From Neobacillus cucumis (GTDB lineage: Bacteria > Bacillota > Bacilli > Bacillales > Cytobacillaceae): a stretch of 51,794 bases of DNA. The translations under genes and the position numbers were made by a program. Below, one piece after another: positions 40,466 through 48,575 of the stretch (the first letter of the stretch is position 1; every line of letters starts with the position of its first letter). The notes below the pieces were generated by a model. It was not told the DNA's origin. It made no database searches and saw nothing but the letters and a program-made list of their open reading frames with translations. Location of the stretch: assembly GCF_016908975.1 (NCBI RefSeq), contig NZ_JAFBEX010000030.1, positions 1 to 51,794 of the forward strand, read 5' to 3'.

Positions 40466-41248
40466 ATGGAGGATGAATGGTGGCAAATTACCGATTTTGC
40501 AGTAAAAATATCTGAAACGCTGCAAAAAAAATACAATGATGAAAAGTTTAGCGTCCACTACAACACAATAGATAAGTGGTTCAAAGCACTTGAAACTAAA
40601 CGAATTCACTACATAAATAGAGCAGCCGGTGAAAAAGTCTATGACAGGATAGACTTGAACATAGGCTGTTTTATAGCTGACGCAAGAAGAGACAACCGAT
40701 TTAGATTAGATGTGATCTACGAGCAGGTGCCCAAACAATTAGAAGTGAGACCATTCCCAACTGACTTCAAAGATGATAACTCATTTGGCATTGATGAATC
40801 CATTATTGAGCGTAGAGTGTTAGAAAAGGTGACACCAATGATTGCTCAACAGTTTAGTATCTTTGAAGAAAAGGTCAGCATTCAATTAAATAAAATGATG
40901 GCTGAACAATTACATGTTGCGATTCAACAATTTTTACCACAACCAAAGAATGAGGAAGAAGAAAAGGCAAAGCTTCAAGAACTTATAAAAGAAATACTAC
41001 CTCCATCTATTAGTAAGGAAGAAGAGTTAGCAAAAAGAAAAGATGAAAATCTTACTCGTTTGAGATTGGAAATGAAATTAGAAGAAGAGGCCATACAAGA
41101 ATGGAATAAAAAATCTCCAGAGGAAAGAATGAAGAGGGTGGGAATTTTCCGCAAAGAGGAGGATTACATCAAAAGAGAAATTTTTATTCGAGCATACAAG
41201 AAGGAAAATTTGAATCGAGTGTTAGATGAAGTCTATAGAATAGAGTAA
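40466..41248 (+). CDS. MerR-like HTH and coiled-coil plasmid protein
   Basis: A 260-residue DNA-binding protein. The N-terminal ~90 residues (WWQITDFAVKISETLQKKYN, then NTIDKWFKALETKRIHYINR and GEKVYDRIDLNIG) form a MerR-like winged helix. The rest is a long charged helix (EEEEKAKLQELIKEILPP; KRKDENLTRLRLEMKLEEEA) typical of coiled-coil plasmid proteins such as RacA/KfrA types. The SD GGAGAGGGGAGG lies upstream. With the repeat array directly in front, it may bind those repeats and act in partition, copy control or organisation of the DNA. Confidence 0.7.
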   Translation: MEDEWWQITDFAVKISETLQKKYNDEKFSVHYNTIDKWFKALETKRIHYINRAAGEKVYDRIDLNIGCFIADARRDNRFRLDVIYEQVPKQLEVRPFPTDFKDDNSFGIDESIIERRVLEKVTPMIAQQFSIFEEKVSIQLNKMMAEQLHVAIQQFLPQPKNEEEEKAKLQELIKEILPPSISKEEELAKRKDENLTRLRLEMKLEEEAIQEWNKKSPEERMKRVGIFRKEEDYIKREIFIRAYKKENLNRVLDEVYRIE

Positions 41249-41252
41249 CATA

Positions 41253-41284
41253 TGAGCATCCAAGTAAAGGGTGCTCATTTTGTT
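41253..41284 (+). terminator. terminator of the 260-residue gene
   Basis: gagcatcc and gggtgctc pair around aagtaaa; ATTTTGTTT follows. Confidence 0.7.
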
Positions 41285-41521
41285 TAAAAGTGAACTACTT
41301 TATCATAAATGGTTCACTGTAACATAGGGCTCAACAGGGTGAAGCACAAGTAATTCACTGTTTGTAAAGCAATAGCAATTACTAAATAATAAGTTTATGT
41401 CAAAAATATGTATCCCAAAAGGGAAGGCAGATGACATAAGTTTTAGTAGTTGGGCTTCGGAAAATATATTGGTTATTAAAGGAGAACAATATATTGAAAC
41501 TAGGTTATGTATCTGGTTGTC

Positions 41522-41600
41522 TTAACTACCGAACAAACCATTTAATGCATCATTTCCAATATCAATTGATACAAATCTTTCAAAAAAATATTCACCTCCT
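41522..41600 (-). pseudogene. vestige of a second parM start
   Basis: On the minus strand an SD AGGAGGTG (41593-41600) is followed by ERFVSIDIGNDALNGLFGS and a stop at 41522-41524. This parallels the intact parM start TRFASVDIGNDALKGIFGG. Only the phosphate-1 loop remains. Confidence 0.75.
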
Positions 41601-41662
41601 TATTTTGCTTTCAGCGATCAGTTGAATGATTGATCTAACTCTAAGAAAAGCTACTAAAATCT

Positions 41663-41718
41663 AAAAAAAATATACCCCGGGAACCTTAATTTTGCCAAAA
41701 GACAAAGGATCGGGGTAT
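41663..41718 (-). terminator. terminator of the Rep gene
   Basis: ataccccg (41672-41679) pairs with cggggtat (41711-41718). On the minus strand the T-run lies at 41663-41670. Confidence 0.75.
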
Positions 41719-41761
41719 CTGTTTCTATTTTTTTTTTAGTTAGAAGTTAGTGAACATCAAT

Positions 41762-43630
41762 CTAGTTATATCGGCTGTTTGCTTTTTCTTTCAACCAATT
41801 AAGCATCTTTTCATCATTTTTTTTATTTTGTCGCTTATTTTCTTTTCTTAAGTACCGAGAGAGGGTAGTATGAGCAATGCCAATTTCTTCTGCTGTCTGT
41901 CGGATACTCATGTTTTGGGAGTCCATCATTTCCTTCATTGTTTCCGGAGTTAGGATTGTTTCTTCCATGCTTTCAAAGTCAAATGCTTGTTGTAGCGGTT
42001 CTATTGTCACAGAAGAGAAGTCAGTTAATTCTGTTTCTATTGTGGAGGCTGTTTCTTTATATGCTAGTTCTGGAATTTCAGTAAAAAGTTTTTCCGCTGA
42101 CTCCGAAAATGTTCTTTCCTGGCTCATTTGTTGCATACGTTCAATAATTTTTTCGTTAATCGTATTGTTTGAATTGACTAACAAGTTTTTTTGGTTTTCC
42201 TTTACTACTATTTCGGTTGGGAAAATGGTCACAGTTAGTTTTGTCCAGTAATTATTGAACCAACCTTTTTTCCCAACCTGATTTTCATCGATTTCTTCTG
42301 TATACCCCCAACTTTTAATTACGCCATCCTTTTGCAGTTCATCTAAAACATTTTCAAATTTATCTCTTGTTTGCACGCCATTATAGCGGGAGGATATATC
42401 CATTATCTTTAAGAGAGTAGAAATCTTAAAGGGTTGTTGAAGAGACCGTTTTAGAGTTCGGATTTTCCATTGGAGATTTAAATATCGTGTTAACCGTTTA
42501 TGTTCACGCTGGGTAAAATGGCTATACTGGAATACTTTAAGATCGAGCAAACCAAGCGAGCGGTTCGGACCGTCTAAATAGGGAGTCAGGATAGAGGTTG
42601 GTTTTACTTGTACCGCATAAATCCCTTTTGCTTCCCCCGTTTTTATATCGTAAGCCACACGGATCTTTCCAATCTCAAACATTCTCTGAAAATCTTTAAA
42701 TTTAAAAAGTTCTTTATCTTGCAAGTCTTTCGTGTTAACCACTTTTACTTGCTGATCACCTAAAAATACCCAGATACTTGAAAGAGCGGCCACCCGTTTC
42801 ATGATGTTGAAGCGATCTTCTTCACGATAGTCAAGCTCCCGTCCGTGGGCTGTCCGCTTCTTTAAATTTCTTAGCTGCAAGGCATCATTACTGTGAAACT
42901 CAATATACCCATCATTGCTCTTAGGTGAAACCATCCATAAATATGTAATCAAATCAAAAAGATCGGCCGTCATTTCATCGAGTGAGTTTATTGTGGATTC
43001 TATAAGCTCAAGCCACATTTCTTGTTGATCTGAGGTTAACTCGGCTGTCTGTGATTCATAGGGCCTAAGTTCAGCTAAACCTCTAACTTTGCCCCGGTTG
43101 TCAATAATCTGAGTCGCCAAGTAACCTTCATCTCCTGCCTTGAAGTCCCTTTTTCCCTTTGTGACTATGTCTCTCATTAAATGATAGTCAATATCCATAC
43201 TGGAATAGATATAATCACGATTTAAAGCTTCTTCGATCTTTTCTTCGTTTACGCTTCGTTTAATCTCATCATTCGGAAATTCTTGTATGAAATGGCCAGC
43301 TAATAAAATCTTTATCGTGTCTTTATATTTTTCTACAGCATCTTTAATCATTTGTTTGGTTATATGACTTTCAAAGTATAACGTTTGAGTAAATAAGTAA
43401 AATAAAGCACGAAAGCTTGTCCCCATCATATTTCCGGGAGCTTGTTTTGTTACTTCTTCTTCTGTCATACTATAGGCTTCTTTTTTCCATTTATCTAAGA
43501 TATACGGGCGATCTGTAAATAAACGCTTAGTTTCTTCAAAAATGACCACCTTGAGATTCTCGTAATTCAAGATTAGATGGTCATGGATTTTGTCATAAAT
43601 CATCTTAAGAACATCCTCCCATTTGCCCAC
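41762..43630 (-). CDS. plasmid replication initiation protein (theta-type, RepM-like)
   Basis: A 622-residue protein, the best candidate for the replication initiator. The body is alpha/beta with winged-helix-like parts (KISTLLKIMDISSRYNGVQT, then RDKFENVLDELQKDGVIKSW). The C-terminus carries a clear HTH, NMSIRQTAEEIGIAHTTLSR. It sits next to ~0.9 kb packed with two families of iterons, the usual layout of iteron-controlled theta replicons; size and position recall the RepM-type proteins of Priestia megaterium plasmids, but I cannot verify the similarity. SD GGAGG lies before the ATG (43630). Confidence 0.72.
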   Translation of the reverse strand: MGKWEDVLKMIYDKIHDHLILNYENLKVVIFEETKRLFTDRPYILDKWKKEAYSMTEEEVTKQAPGNMMGTSFRALFYLFTQTLYFESHITKQMIKDAVEKYKDTIKILLAGHFIQEFPNDEIKRSVNEEKIEEALNRDYIYSSMDIDYHLMRDIVTKGKRDFKAGDEGYLATQIIDNRGKVRGLAELRPYESQTAELTSDQQEMWLELIESTINSLDEMTADLFDLITYLWMVSPKSNDGYIEFHSNDALQLRNLKKRTAHGRELDYREEDRFNIMKRVAALSSIWVFLGDQQVKVVNTKDLQDKELFKFKDFQRMFEIGKIRVAYDIKTGEAKGIYAVQVKPTSILTPYLDGPNRSLGLLDLKVFQYSHFTQREHKRLTRYLNLQWKIRTLKRSLQQPFKISTLLKIMDISSRYNGVQTRDKFENVLDELQKDGVIKSWGYTEEIDENQVGKKGWFNNYWTKLTVTIFPTEIVVKENQKNLLVNSNNTINEKIIERMQQMSQERTFSESAEKLFTEIPELAYKETASTIETELTDFSSVTIEPLQQAFDFESMEETILTPETMKEMMDSQNMSIRQTAEEIGIAHTTLSRYLRKENKRQNKKNDEKMLNWLKEKANSRYN

Positions 43631-44628
43631 CGTGTGACGATAGCATGGATAATTACCCTCATTTTAGATGAATACTAACAAAAAATGCACCACCTTGTAA
43701 ATGAATGCTATCAAAAAAATGCACCACTTAATTGTTATTATAGCAATTATGGAACGTTTTTCGAGTGGAAAATGCACCATATACCACACAGGTTTCGCTC
43801 AATAAGATAAAAATGCACCAATATATATATTAAATATCTCTTTTAGGAGTTGTGTTTACTATTCTACAACTAGTAACGCTAATTTTAATGTCAGCAAAAG
43901 GGGCATCAAACCATTGCAAAAATGCACCACATGTTCGCAGATCATATTTTAACTTGCAACAGATACTCTTCTTTATTACCTATTAGGAGTTATTTTAACT
44001 TTAAAACAACCTGATCTTCTTAAATTTCTCTATAATGCACCATTTTATGGGCATGTGAGCGGAACCTGTGTAGTAATTTCATTTAAAATGCACCAAAAAT
44101 GGAACACGTTGAGCGGAACCTGTGTGCTAAGAAAATCATTGATACACCAATATATACACTAATTTTAACGTAATATTATCTATAAAAAGAGAGATCGAAT
44201 TTGGCACATTTTTAGGAAAGTGAGCGGAACTTGTATACCAACAACCTACAGAAAATCCTAAAATGTGAGCGAAACCTGTCTAGTATTTTTTTATAAGAAA
44301 ACCCTTCAAACCATTGATATGGTAACAATACTTTCATTTTCAGGTACATAAATCGTAAGTATAAAAAATGGTGCATTTAACTGATTTTTGGTGCAAAAGT
44401 GAGCGGAACCTGTATAACAAAAAAAAAATAATTTTTTTTCAATCCCTTGGGGCTCTAAGTCTCAAGGGACTTTTTATTTTTGGTGCATTTCTCTTAGAGA
44501 GCGTCAATTTTAAAGAATCGAGTTTTGTATACTTAATTCAACAAAAAGTTCCATGAAAGAAATGGAAATCGGTGCAATTAATGGTGGCAATAGATTAAGA
44601 GATTTTGCAATAAAGAAGGTGTGAATAC
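43631..44628. other. replication origin with two interleaved iteron families
   Basis: Family A, AATGCACCA: 43684, 43718, 43771, 43812, 43921, 44034 and 44087, with inverted copies TGGTGCAtt/aaa at 44369, 44389 and 44481. Family B, GTGAGCGGAACCTGT: 44055, 44108, 44220, 44265 and 44399, with an inverted copy ACAGGTTTCGCTCA at 43788-43801. The region between Rep and the primase is AT-rich. The plus-strand ORF at 44368-44556 is a by-product of the repeats. Confidence 0.82.
44443..44480 (+). terminator. terminator-like hairpin inside the origin
   Basis: tcccttg (44443-44449) pairs with caaggga (44463-44469), followed by ctttttattttt. It may insulate the primase gene from origin transcripts. Confidence 0.6.
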
Positions 44629-46179
44629 ATGGGAACGACTATGACAGCAAATTTCAAGAGAAGTCCACTTTCGATTGTTGAAATTATGCAATTTATGACA
44701 CATAATGGCTTACGTTTATTCAAGAAAAAGGGATCCAGTCAACCCTTTAACAAAGTGGCTGCTTACGAGCAATCCATAAGTAAAGCTCTTTATCGTACAG
44801 GTGTTATATTTGTATCTCCGTCTAAAGCTGACCTTTCTGAAGGAAAAGGATATGTCGTAACTTCTTACGAAACACTCCAGGAAAAGTATAAGAACCTAAC
44901 CCACTGGACGCCTAATATTTATCGGGGGGGTACATATTATAATTTCAAAAAACGTGTTATCAAAGGGCATGAACGAGAAAATCTAAAACAAATCAATGTA
45001 ATTAGCCTTGATATCGATACGAAAGAAGTGGATCTGTACGCTTTATATCTTGGATGTGAGGAATTAGGATTACCACGGCCTAATCTACTTCTGGAAACGC
45101 CAAGAGGCTTTCAGGTTTTCTTTGTATTGGAAACACCTTTTTTTATACATAAAAACCAAGATTATAAGGCTTTAAGAGTTGCTGAGCGCTTATCTGAAAA
45201 TATTCGAAAAGGGCTTAAAACGTATGTACCAGTGGATATTGGATGTGTCCCATTCGGTTTTTATCGTATTCCAAGAGAAGATAATATATTGGATTTTTAT
45301 GACCAGCCCGCAAATACAAGTGAATTGTTAACGTGGTCTAAACAGTTTGAAGAACAGGAAAATAGGAATTTTCTACGGGTAGTATACAGCAAGAATTCCT
45401 CATTAATCGATCAAACATCGTCGGATTGGTATAGCGCGCTTATTCATGCCACACACATTGAGAAGGGGCATTTTGGCTCTAGTCGTAATAACGCCATAAT
45501 GACGTTGGCGCTTGCTAATTATGCAAATGAACGGCCGTTTGACGAAGCATATGATGAACTTGATCAATTTAACAGCAACCTGGATCAGCCTTTAAAGAAA
45601 AGTGAATTTGATCGGACTCTAAAGAGTGCTTATTCAGGTAAATATAAGGGAGTAAAGCGTTCCTATGTAGAAGGCTTACTTGAACTATGGACAGATGGAC
45701 AAGCCCAATTCAAGGGAAGGGAAGGCTGGTATAAATTTAAAAAACCCCGTGAGGAACGGGTACGCTCCCACTATAAGGAGTGGGAAAAAGACATCATTGC
45801 CTATTTGGATATACATACAAGCCCTGAAAAGCCGTTTTTAGAGGGTTCTTTGAGCAGCCTTGCTAAAACCTTTGGAATGTCTGTATCTTCCCTTAAGGAG
45901 GTTTTCAAGCAATCTAGTAAGCTTAAAAAACATACGATTGGTCGTGGCCGAGGAGCTGTCACAAAAATAACCAGCCGTTCTATGCTATTTAAAAATATGC
46001 TATTTTTACGTAAGAAGTACATTCAACATACCCAGATGACATTTGCCGAACTTTTACCCGAATTGAATCACAATATTACTGCGCTTGAATTCCCTACATT
46101 GGAAAGCGCAATGTTTACTCATGAAGTGGACATTATATACCGTTCTGGATCATCGCCACCGAAGAAAATGACAAGTTAA
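44629..46179 (+). CDS. primase-like replication protein
   Basis: A 516-residue protein resembling plasmid-encoded primase/Rep proteins of the archaeo-eukaryotic primase type. INVISLDIDTKEVDLYALYL supplies the acidic D-x-D pair, RPNLLLETPRGFQVFFVLET the next strand pair, and a helical PriCT-like domain follows (GSSRNNAIMTLALANYANER, then FDRTLKSAYSGKYKGVKRSY). A C-terminal winged helix (LEGSLSSLAKTFGMSVSSLK) ends in a basic tail. It starts at ATG 44629 after GAAGGTG and reads away from the iterons, divergent from Rep. It probably primes or initiates plasmid replication together with Rep. Confidence 0.72.
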   Translation: MGTTMTANFKRSPLSIVEIMQFMTHNGLRLFKKKGSSQPFNKVAAYEQSISKALYRTGVIFVSPSKADLSEGKGYVVTSYETLQEKYKNLTHWTPNIYRGGTYYNFKKRVIKGHERENLKQINVISLDIDTKEVDLYALYLGCEELGLPRPNLLLETPRGFQVFFVLETPFFIHKNQDYKALRVAERLSENIRKGLKTYVPVDIGCVPFGFYRIPREDNILDFYDQPANTSELLTWSKQFEEQENRNFLRVVYSKNSSLIDQTSSDWYSALIHATHIEKGHFGSSRNNAIMTLALANYANERPFDEAYDELDQFNSNLDQPLKKSEFDRTLKSAYSGKYKGVKRSYVEGLLELWTDGQAQFKGREGWYKFKKPREERVRSHYKEWEKDIIAYLDIHTSPEKPFLEGSLSSLAKTFGMSVSSLKEVFKQSSKLKKHTIGRGRGAVTKITSRSMLFKNMLFLRKKYIQHTQMTFAELLPELNHNITALEFPTLESAMFTHEVDIIYRSGSSPPKKMTS

Positions 46180-46371
46180 AATAACAAGCCAGTCTGCCAA
46201 TACATATCTATATTCTCCTGTTGCTTATATTTTATTACTGACCTTAATCTTTGCTCGTAGTATGTCTGCAGTCACTATATTTACTAGCTAGTTTTATATT
46301 TTTATGTCTTATCTGAATGGATATGGAAATATTTTAAGCTATAAGCTAAGTTTTTGGGTCTTAAAGGAGGA
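46180..46371. other. short gene-free stretch
   Basis: No feature is recognised except the SD AAAGGAGG at about 46363-46370 for the next small gene. Confidence 0.4.
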
Positions 46372-46518
46372 TTGGATAGTCTGTTTATACGTCTGTTAGG
46401 GGAAACGAAAATTCAAGAAGCAACTATTAATCTAACGTTTATGGTGATCTTGTGTTTAATTATTGCCATCTTGTTTTTTTTATTGCTCATTCAAATGGCT
46501 ATGAGGTTGCTGAATTAG
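46372..46518 (+). CDS. small membrane protein (48 residues)
   Basis: The frame from TTG at 46372 reads MDSLFIRLLGETKIQEATIN, followed by one strong membrane helix (VILCLIIAILFFLLLIQMAM). A perfect SD lies directly before it, but only 2 nt from the TTG, so the exact start may be the CTG at 46381 or another codon. It resembles the one-helix proteins at the head of Gram-positive transfer operons; that is inference. Confidence 0.45.
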   Translation: MDSLFIRLLGETKIQEATINLTFMVILCLIIAILFFLLLIQMAMRLLN

Positions 46519-46649
46519 GATTTTTCTTTGTGATAGCGCCTATTTAATAAAATGATAACAATCTGTATATTCTGCCTAAAAATGAGACTTAAAAGGTTTT
46601 TCCAAAATTCAGGTAGTAAATTGATATCATCACTCAAATTAGTCGCAAT

Positions 46650-46853
46650 ATGCTAAAGTTCTTTTCGAATGGAAACATCTGGGACCCTAAAAAACTTATG
46701 TATGGTATTGGTTTTATGATATTGGCTGTTAAATCACCTCACATTGTTAAAGAGCTCATGTATTCATCAGGGGCAGGCCGTAAAGTAAGTGGTATAGGTA
46801 CTGGAGCTGCAGCAACAGTTATAAAAAGTTCATGGATGCGCAGAGTTAAATAA
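46650..46853 (+). CDS. small hydrophobic protein (67 residues)
   Basis: A short protein with one hydrophobic stretch (KKLMYGIGFMILAVKSPHIV) and a Gly/Ala-rich C-terminus (GAGRKVSGIGTGAAATVIKS) ending in a basic tail. No clear SD precedes the ATG at 46650. It is followed 21 nt later by another small membrane protein, as in transfer gene clusters. The family is not recognised. Confidence 0.5.
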   Translation: MLKFFSNGNIWDPKKLMYGIGFMILAVKSPHIVKELMYSSGAGRKVSGIGTGAAATVIKSSWMRRVK

Positions 46854-46874
46854 TATGAGGAAAGGGTCACTTAT

Positions 46875-47066
46875 ATGAGTATATTATTAAATTTTATCCT
46901 TCTGTTACTCCTTATCATTCTTGGACTGTTTCAACTAACCAAAGATGATCCAAACAAAAGAAAATCATTGTTAAATACACTAAAAATCGCGTCAAGGGAA
47001 TTTTATGAGAATTGTAGAATAGTATTGGAAAAAATTAAAACAAAGGATTGTAGGTGTGGTTTATGA
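46875..47066 (+). CDS. small membrane protein (63 residues)
   Basis: An N-terminal membrane helix (LLNFILLLLLIILGLFQLTK) followed by a charged cytoplasmic or external segment ending CRCGL. SD GAGGAAAGGG. Its TGA overlaps the ATG of the following lipoprotein-like gene (ATGA), so they are co-translated. The function is unknown. Confidence 0.55.
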   Translation: MSILLNFILLLLLIILGLFQLTKDDPNKRKSLLNTLKIASREFYENCRIVLEKIKTKDCRCGL

Positions 47067-47658
47067 AAAAATCTTTATTAATACTTTCTACAATGGTTTT
47101 AACCTCTATACTTGGTGTTTGCAGTAAAAAATAAGTCCATTGAAGAAGTTTATTTAAATAATTTGCAACGAAGTGTAAAAGCGCATATCCAGGCTTCTAA
47201 AGAGAGTTCTTTGGATATAGCTTTAAACACTTGTGAAATATATAAATAATTACGAAATGATCTAAGAATGATTGAGTCAGAAATAAATAAAAACCTGGGT
47301 GTCCTTTATCAAGCAAAACTAGAAAAAAAAATATCTCTTGAAGAATTCAATCAACTTATGGAAAGCTTGGTTCAGCAAAAGAGTCAAATTGATGTAAGAT
47401 TTTCTAAAATTGATCAGAATGAGATGATAATGAATGAACAACTTAAAACAGATTTAAAATATCACTTTTCTATCATTAAATGAATCTATATCGTTAGCAA
47501 CTGCAGTATATACCATGACGAATGAAAAAACGATTCAAAATTTAAGGGACTTTTCCTTGGAAAAAAATTTGAAAGAAACTATCCAGGCAATTGACAAAAC
47601 TACAAAACAGGTTGAATTTGAAATAAAAGAGATAACCGAAATTACATTTAGTAGATAA
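47063..47658 (+). pseudogene. decayed lipoprotein-like gene with several frameshifts
   Basis: An ATG at 47063 gives a signal peptide, MKKSLLILSTMVLTSILGVC, then a stop. The sense continues in other frames: NKSIEEVYLNNLQRSVKAHI to about 47249, MIESEINKNLGVLYQAKLEK (47268-47483), and LSLNESISLATAVYTMTNEK to a stop at 47656-47658. Together these give a ~195-residue helical lipoprotein. At least three frame changes mean it is inactive, or the sequence contains errors. Confidence 0.6.
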
Positions 47659-47665
47659 AAAGAAT

Positions 47666-47713
47666 CTCAACCTTTTAGGTAAGAGAAAAGTTATCTAAAA
47701 GGTTGAGGTTTTT
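47666..47713. terminator. strong bidirectional terminator
   Basis: ctcaaccttttaggtaa (47666-47682) pairs with ttatctaaaaggttgag (47691-47707) with one mismatch, followed by TTTTTT. It serves the lipoprotein remnant and the minus-strand traD-like gene. Confidence 0.85.
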
Positions 47714-48051
47714 TATTTTGTTTCCTTTTTCATTTTCCATTGATTTAAAATATATGGTTTGTTTTTCTTTAATATATCTGAAAAAACATCTAATAATAAT
47801 TCTGTATCTTTAGGGGTTAAATGCTCTGGTATTTCAAGGTGATTCTCTAAATATTTCTCTACTAAAGCTCCTTTTTGAACTAAACGGTGAGTACGTTCTC
47901 TTCTTAATGAATTATTCTTTTGATAATCAATTTGTTGAGCATGTCTTAGCTGAGCTGCTTTTAAATGATCTTCAAGAACCTGACTTTTTTTCTTTTTCTT
48001 TTCAATATCATCCAGAACTTTTTGATATTTTTCGTACATGTCTTTTTCCAT
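47713..48051 (-). CDS. TraD/MobC-like relaxosome protein
   Basis: A 112-residue protein with an N-terminal charged coiled coil (YEKYQKVLDDIEKKKKKSQV) and the block SLRRERTHRLVQKGALVEKY, which matches the R-R-x-R-R/HRL-x-x-GALVEK signature of small conjugative TraD proteins that accompany MobA/MobL relaxases. It lies 10 nt after a mobC-like gene on the same strand and diverges from the relaxase gene, the usual arrangement around an oriT. Confidence 0.7.
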   Translation of the reverse strand: MEKDMYEKYQKVLDDIEKKKKKSQVLEDHLKAAQLRHAQQIDYQKNNSLRRERTHRLVQKGALVEKYLENHLEIPEHLTPKDTELLLDVFSDILKKNKPYILNQWKMKKETK

Positions 48052-48061
48052 TTTCTTACCC

Positions 48062-48352
48062 TTAATTGCTTACTAATTGAGAAACTTTAGTTTCATTCTT
48101 AGATTCATCTAGATTTTTTTGTAATTGGTTCTCTTCATTTGTTTTAAAAGTTTTTTTCAATTTATCGACATCATTTTTTAATGATTTAATGATGAAAAAA
48201 GCTGTATCGCTATCTTCAATTCCCCATTCTTCTCTGAAGATTTTTCCCAATTCTTCATCACGTTTTTTTTCTTCTTCTTTTAATTGCTGTTCAATCTTTT
48301 TCATTTGTTCTTTAAGATCTTTTATTTTGTCAGCGGCATTTTTTCGAGCCAT
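48062..48352 (-). CDS. MobC/TraC-like accessory coiled-coil protein
   Basis: A 96-residue protein from the ATG at 48352 (SD GAGGTGG, 8 nt upstream). It starts MARKNAADKIKDLKEQMKKI, a charged helix; the centre is FREEWGIEDSDTAFFIIKSL. The longer frame upstream (to 48451) is not needed. Small proteins of this layout accompany MOBQ-type relaxases and help open oriT. It forms an operon with the traD-like gene. Confidence 0.65.
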   Translation of the reverse strand: MARKNAADKIKDLKEQMKKIEQQLKEEEKKRDEELGKIFREEWGIEDSDTAFFIIKSLKNDVDKLKKTFKTNEENQLQKNLDESKNETKVSQLVSN

Positions 48353-48399
48353 GGAAAAAACCACCTCATTTGGATATTTTTCTATATTATAGCATTGTA

Positions 48400-48575
48400 A
48401 TCCACATATTGGAAGTGATATAATTTCAAGGAACGAAGTGACATTGCGCAATTATACATAACTATTGTTATGTGCTTGCGAAGAACGAAAATTTCATTTT
48501 CGGTTCTTGATTTCAACTAACGTTGAAAGTTGTTTTACCAGTAGGGGCTATCAATCCAAAAGGGGGATACAAGTA
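48400..48575. other. oriT candidate region
   Basis: Between the divergent accessory and relaxase genes are the inverted repeat acataac-tatt-gttatgt (48456-48473) followed by gcttgcgaagaac, a second imperfect dyad gaacgaaaat/attttcggttc (about 48483-48505) and caactaacgttg (about 48516-48527). The position and the IR-then-GC-rich nick-like motif fit an origin of transfer; the nick site is not identified. Confidence 0.5.

Larger units (their letters stand above)
41285..41761. other. intergenic region with a parM vestige and rep terminator
   Basis: No complete gene. It contains a recombinase-like start signal (SD AAAGGAG at about 41478, then TTG-AAA-CTA-GGT-TAT-GTA at about 41494, KLGYV as in resolvases) that runs straight into the reversed parM vestige, and the terminator of the Rep gene. 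Confidence 0.5.

Noticed and set aside
44368..44556. 62-residue plus-strand ORF in the origin
   Set aside because: It runs through iterons and a terminator-like hairpin, with no SD; its coding potential is an artefact of the repeats.
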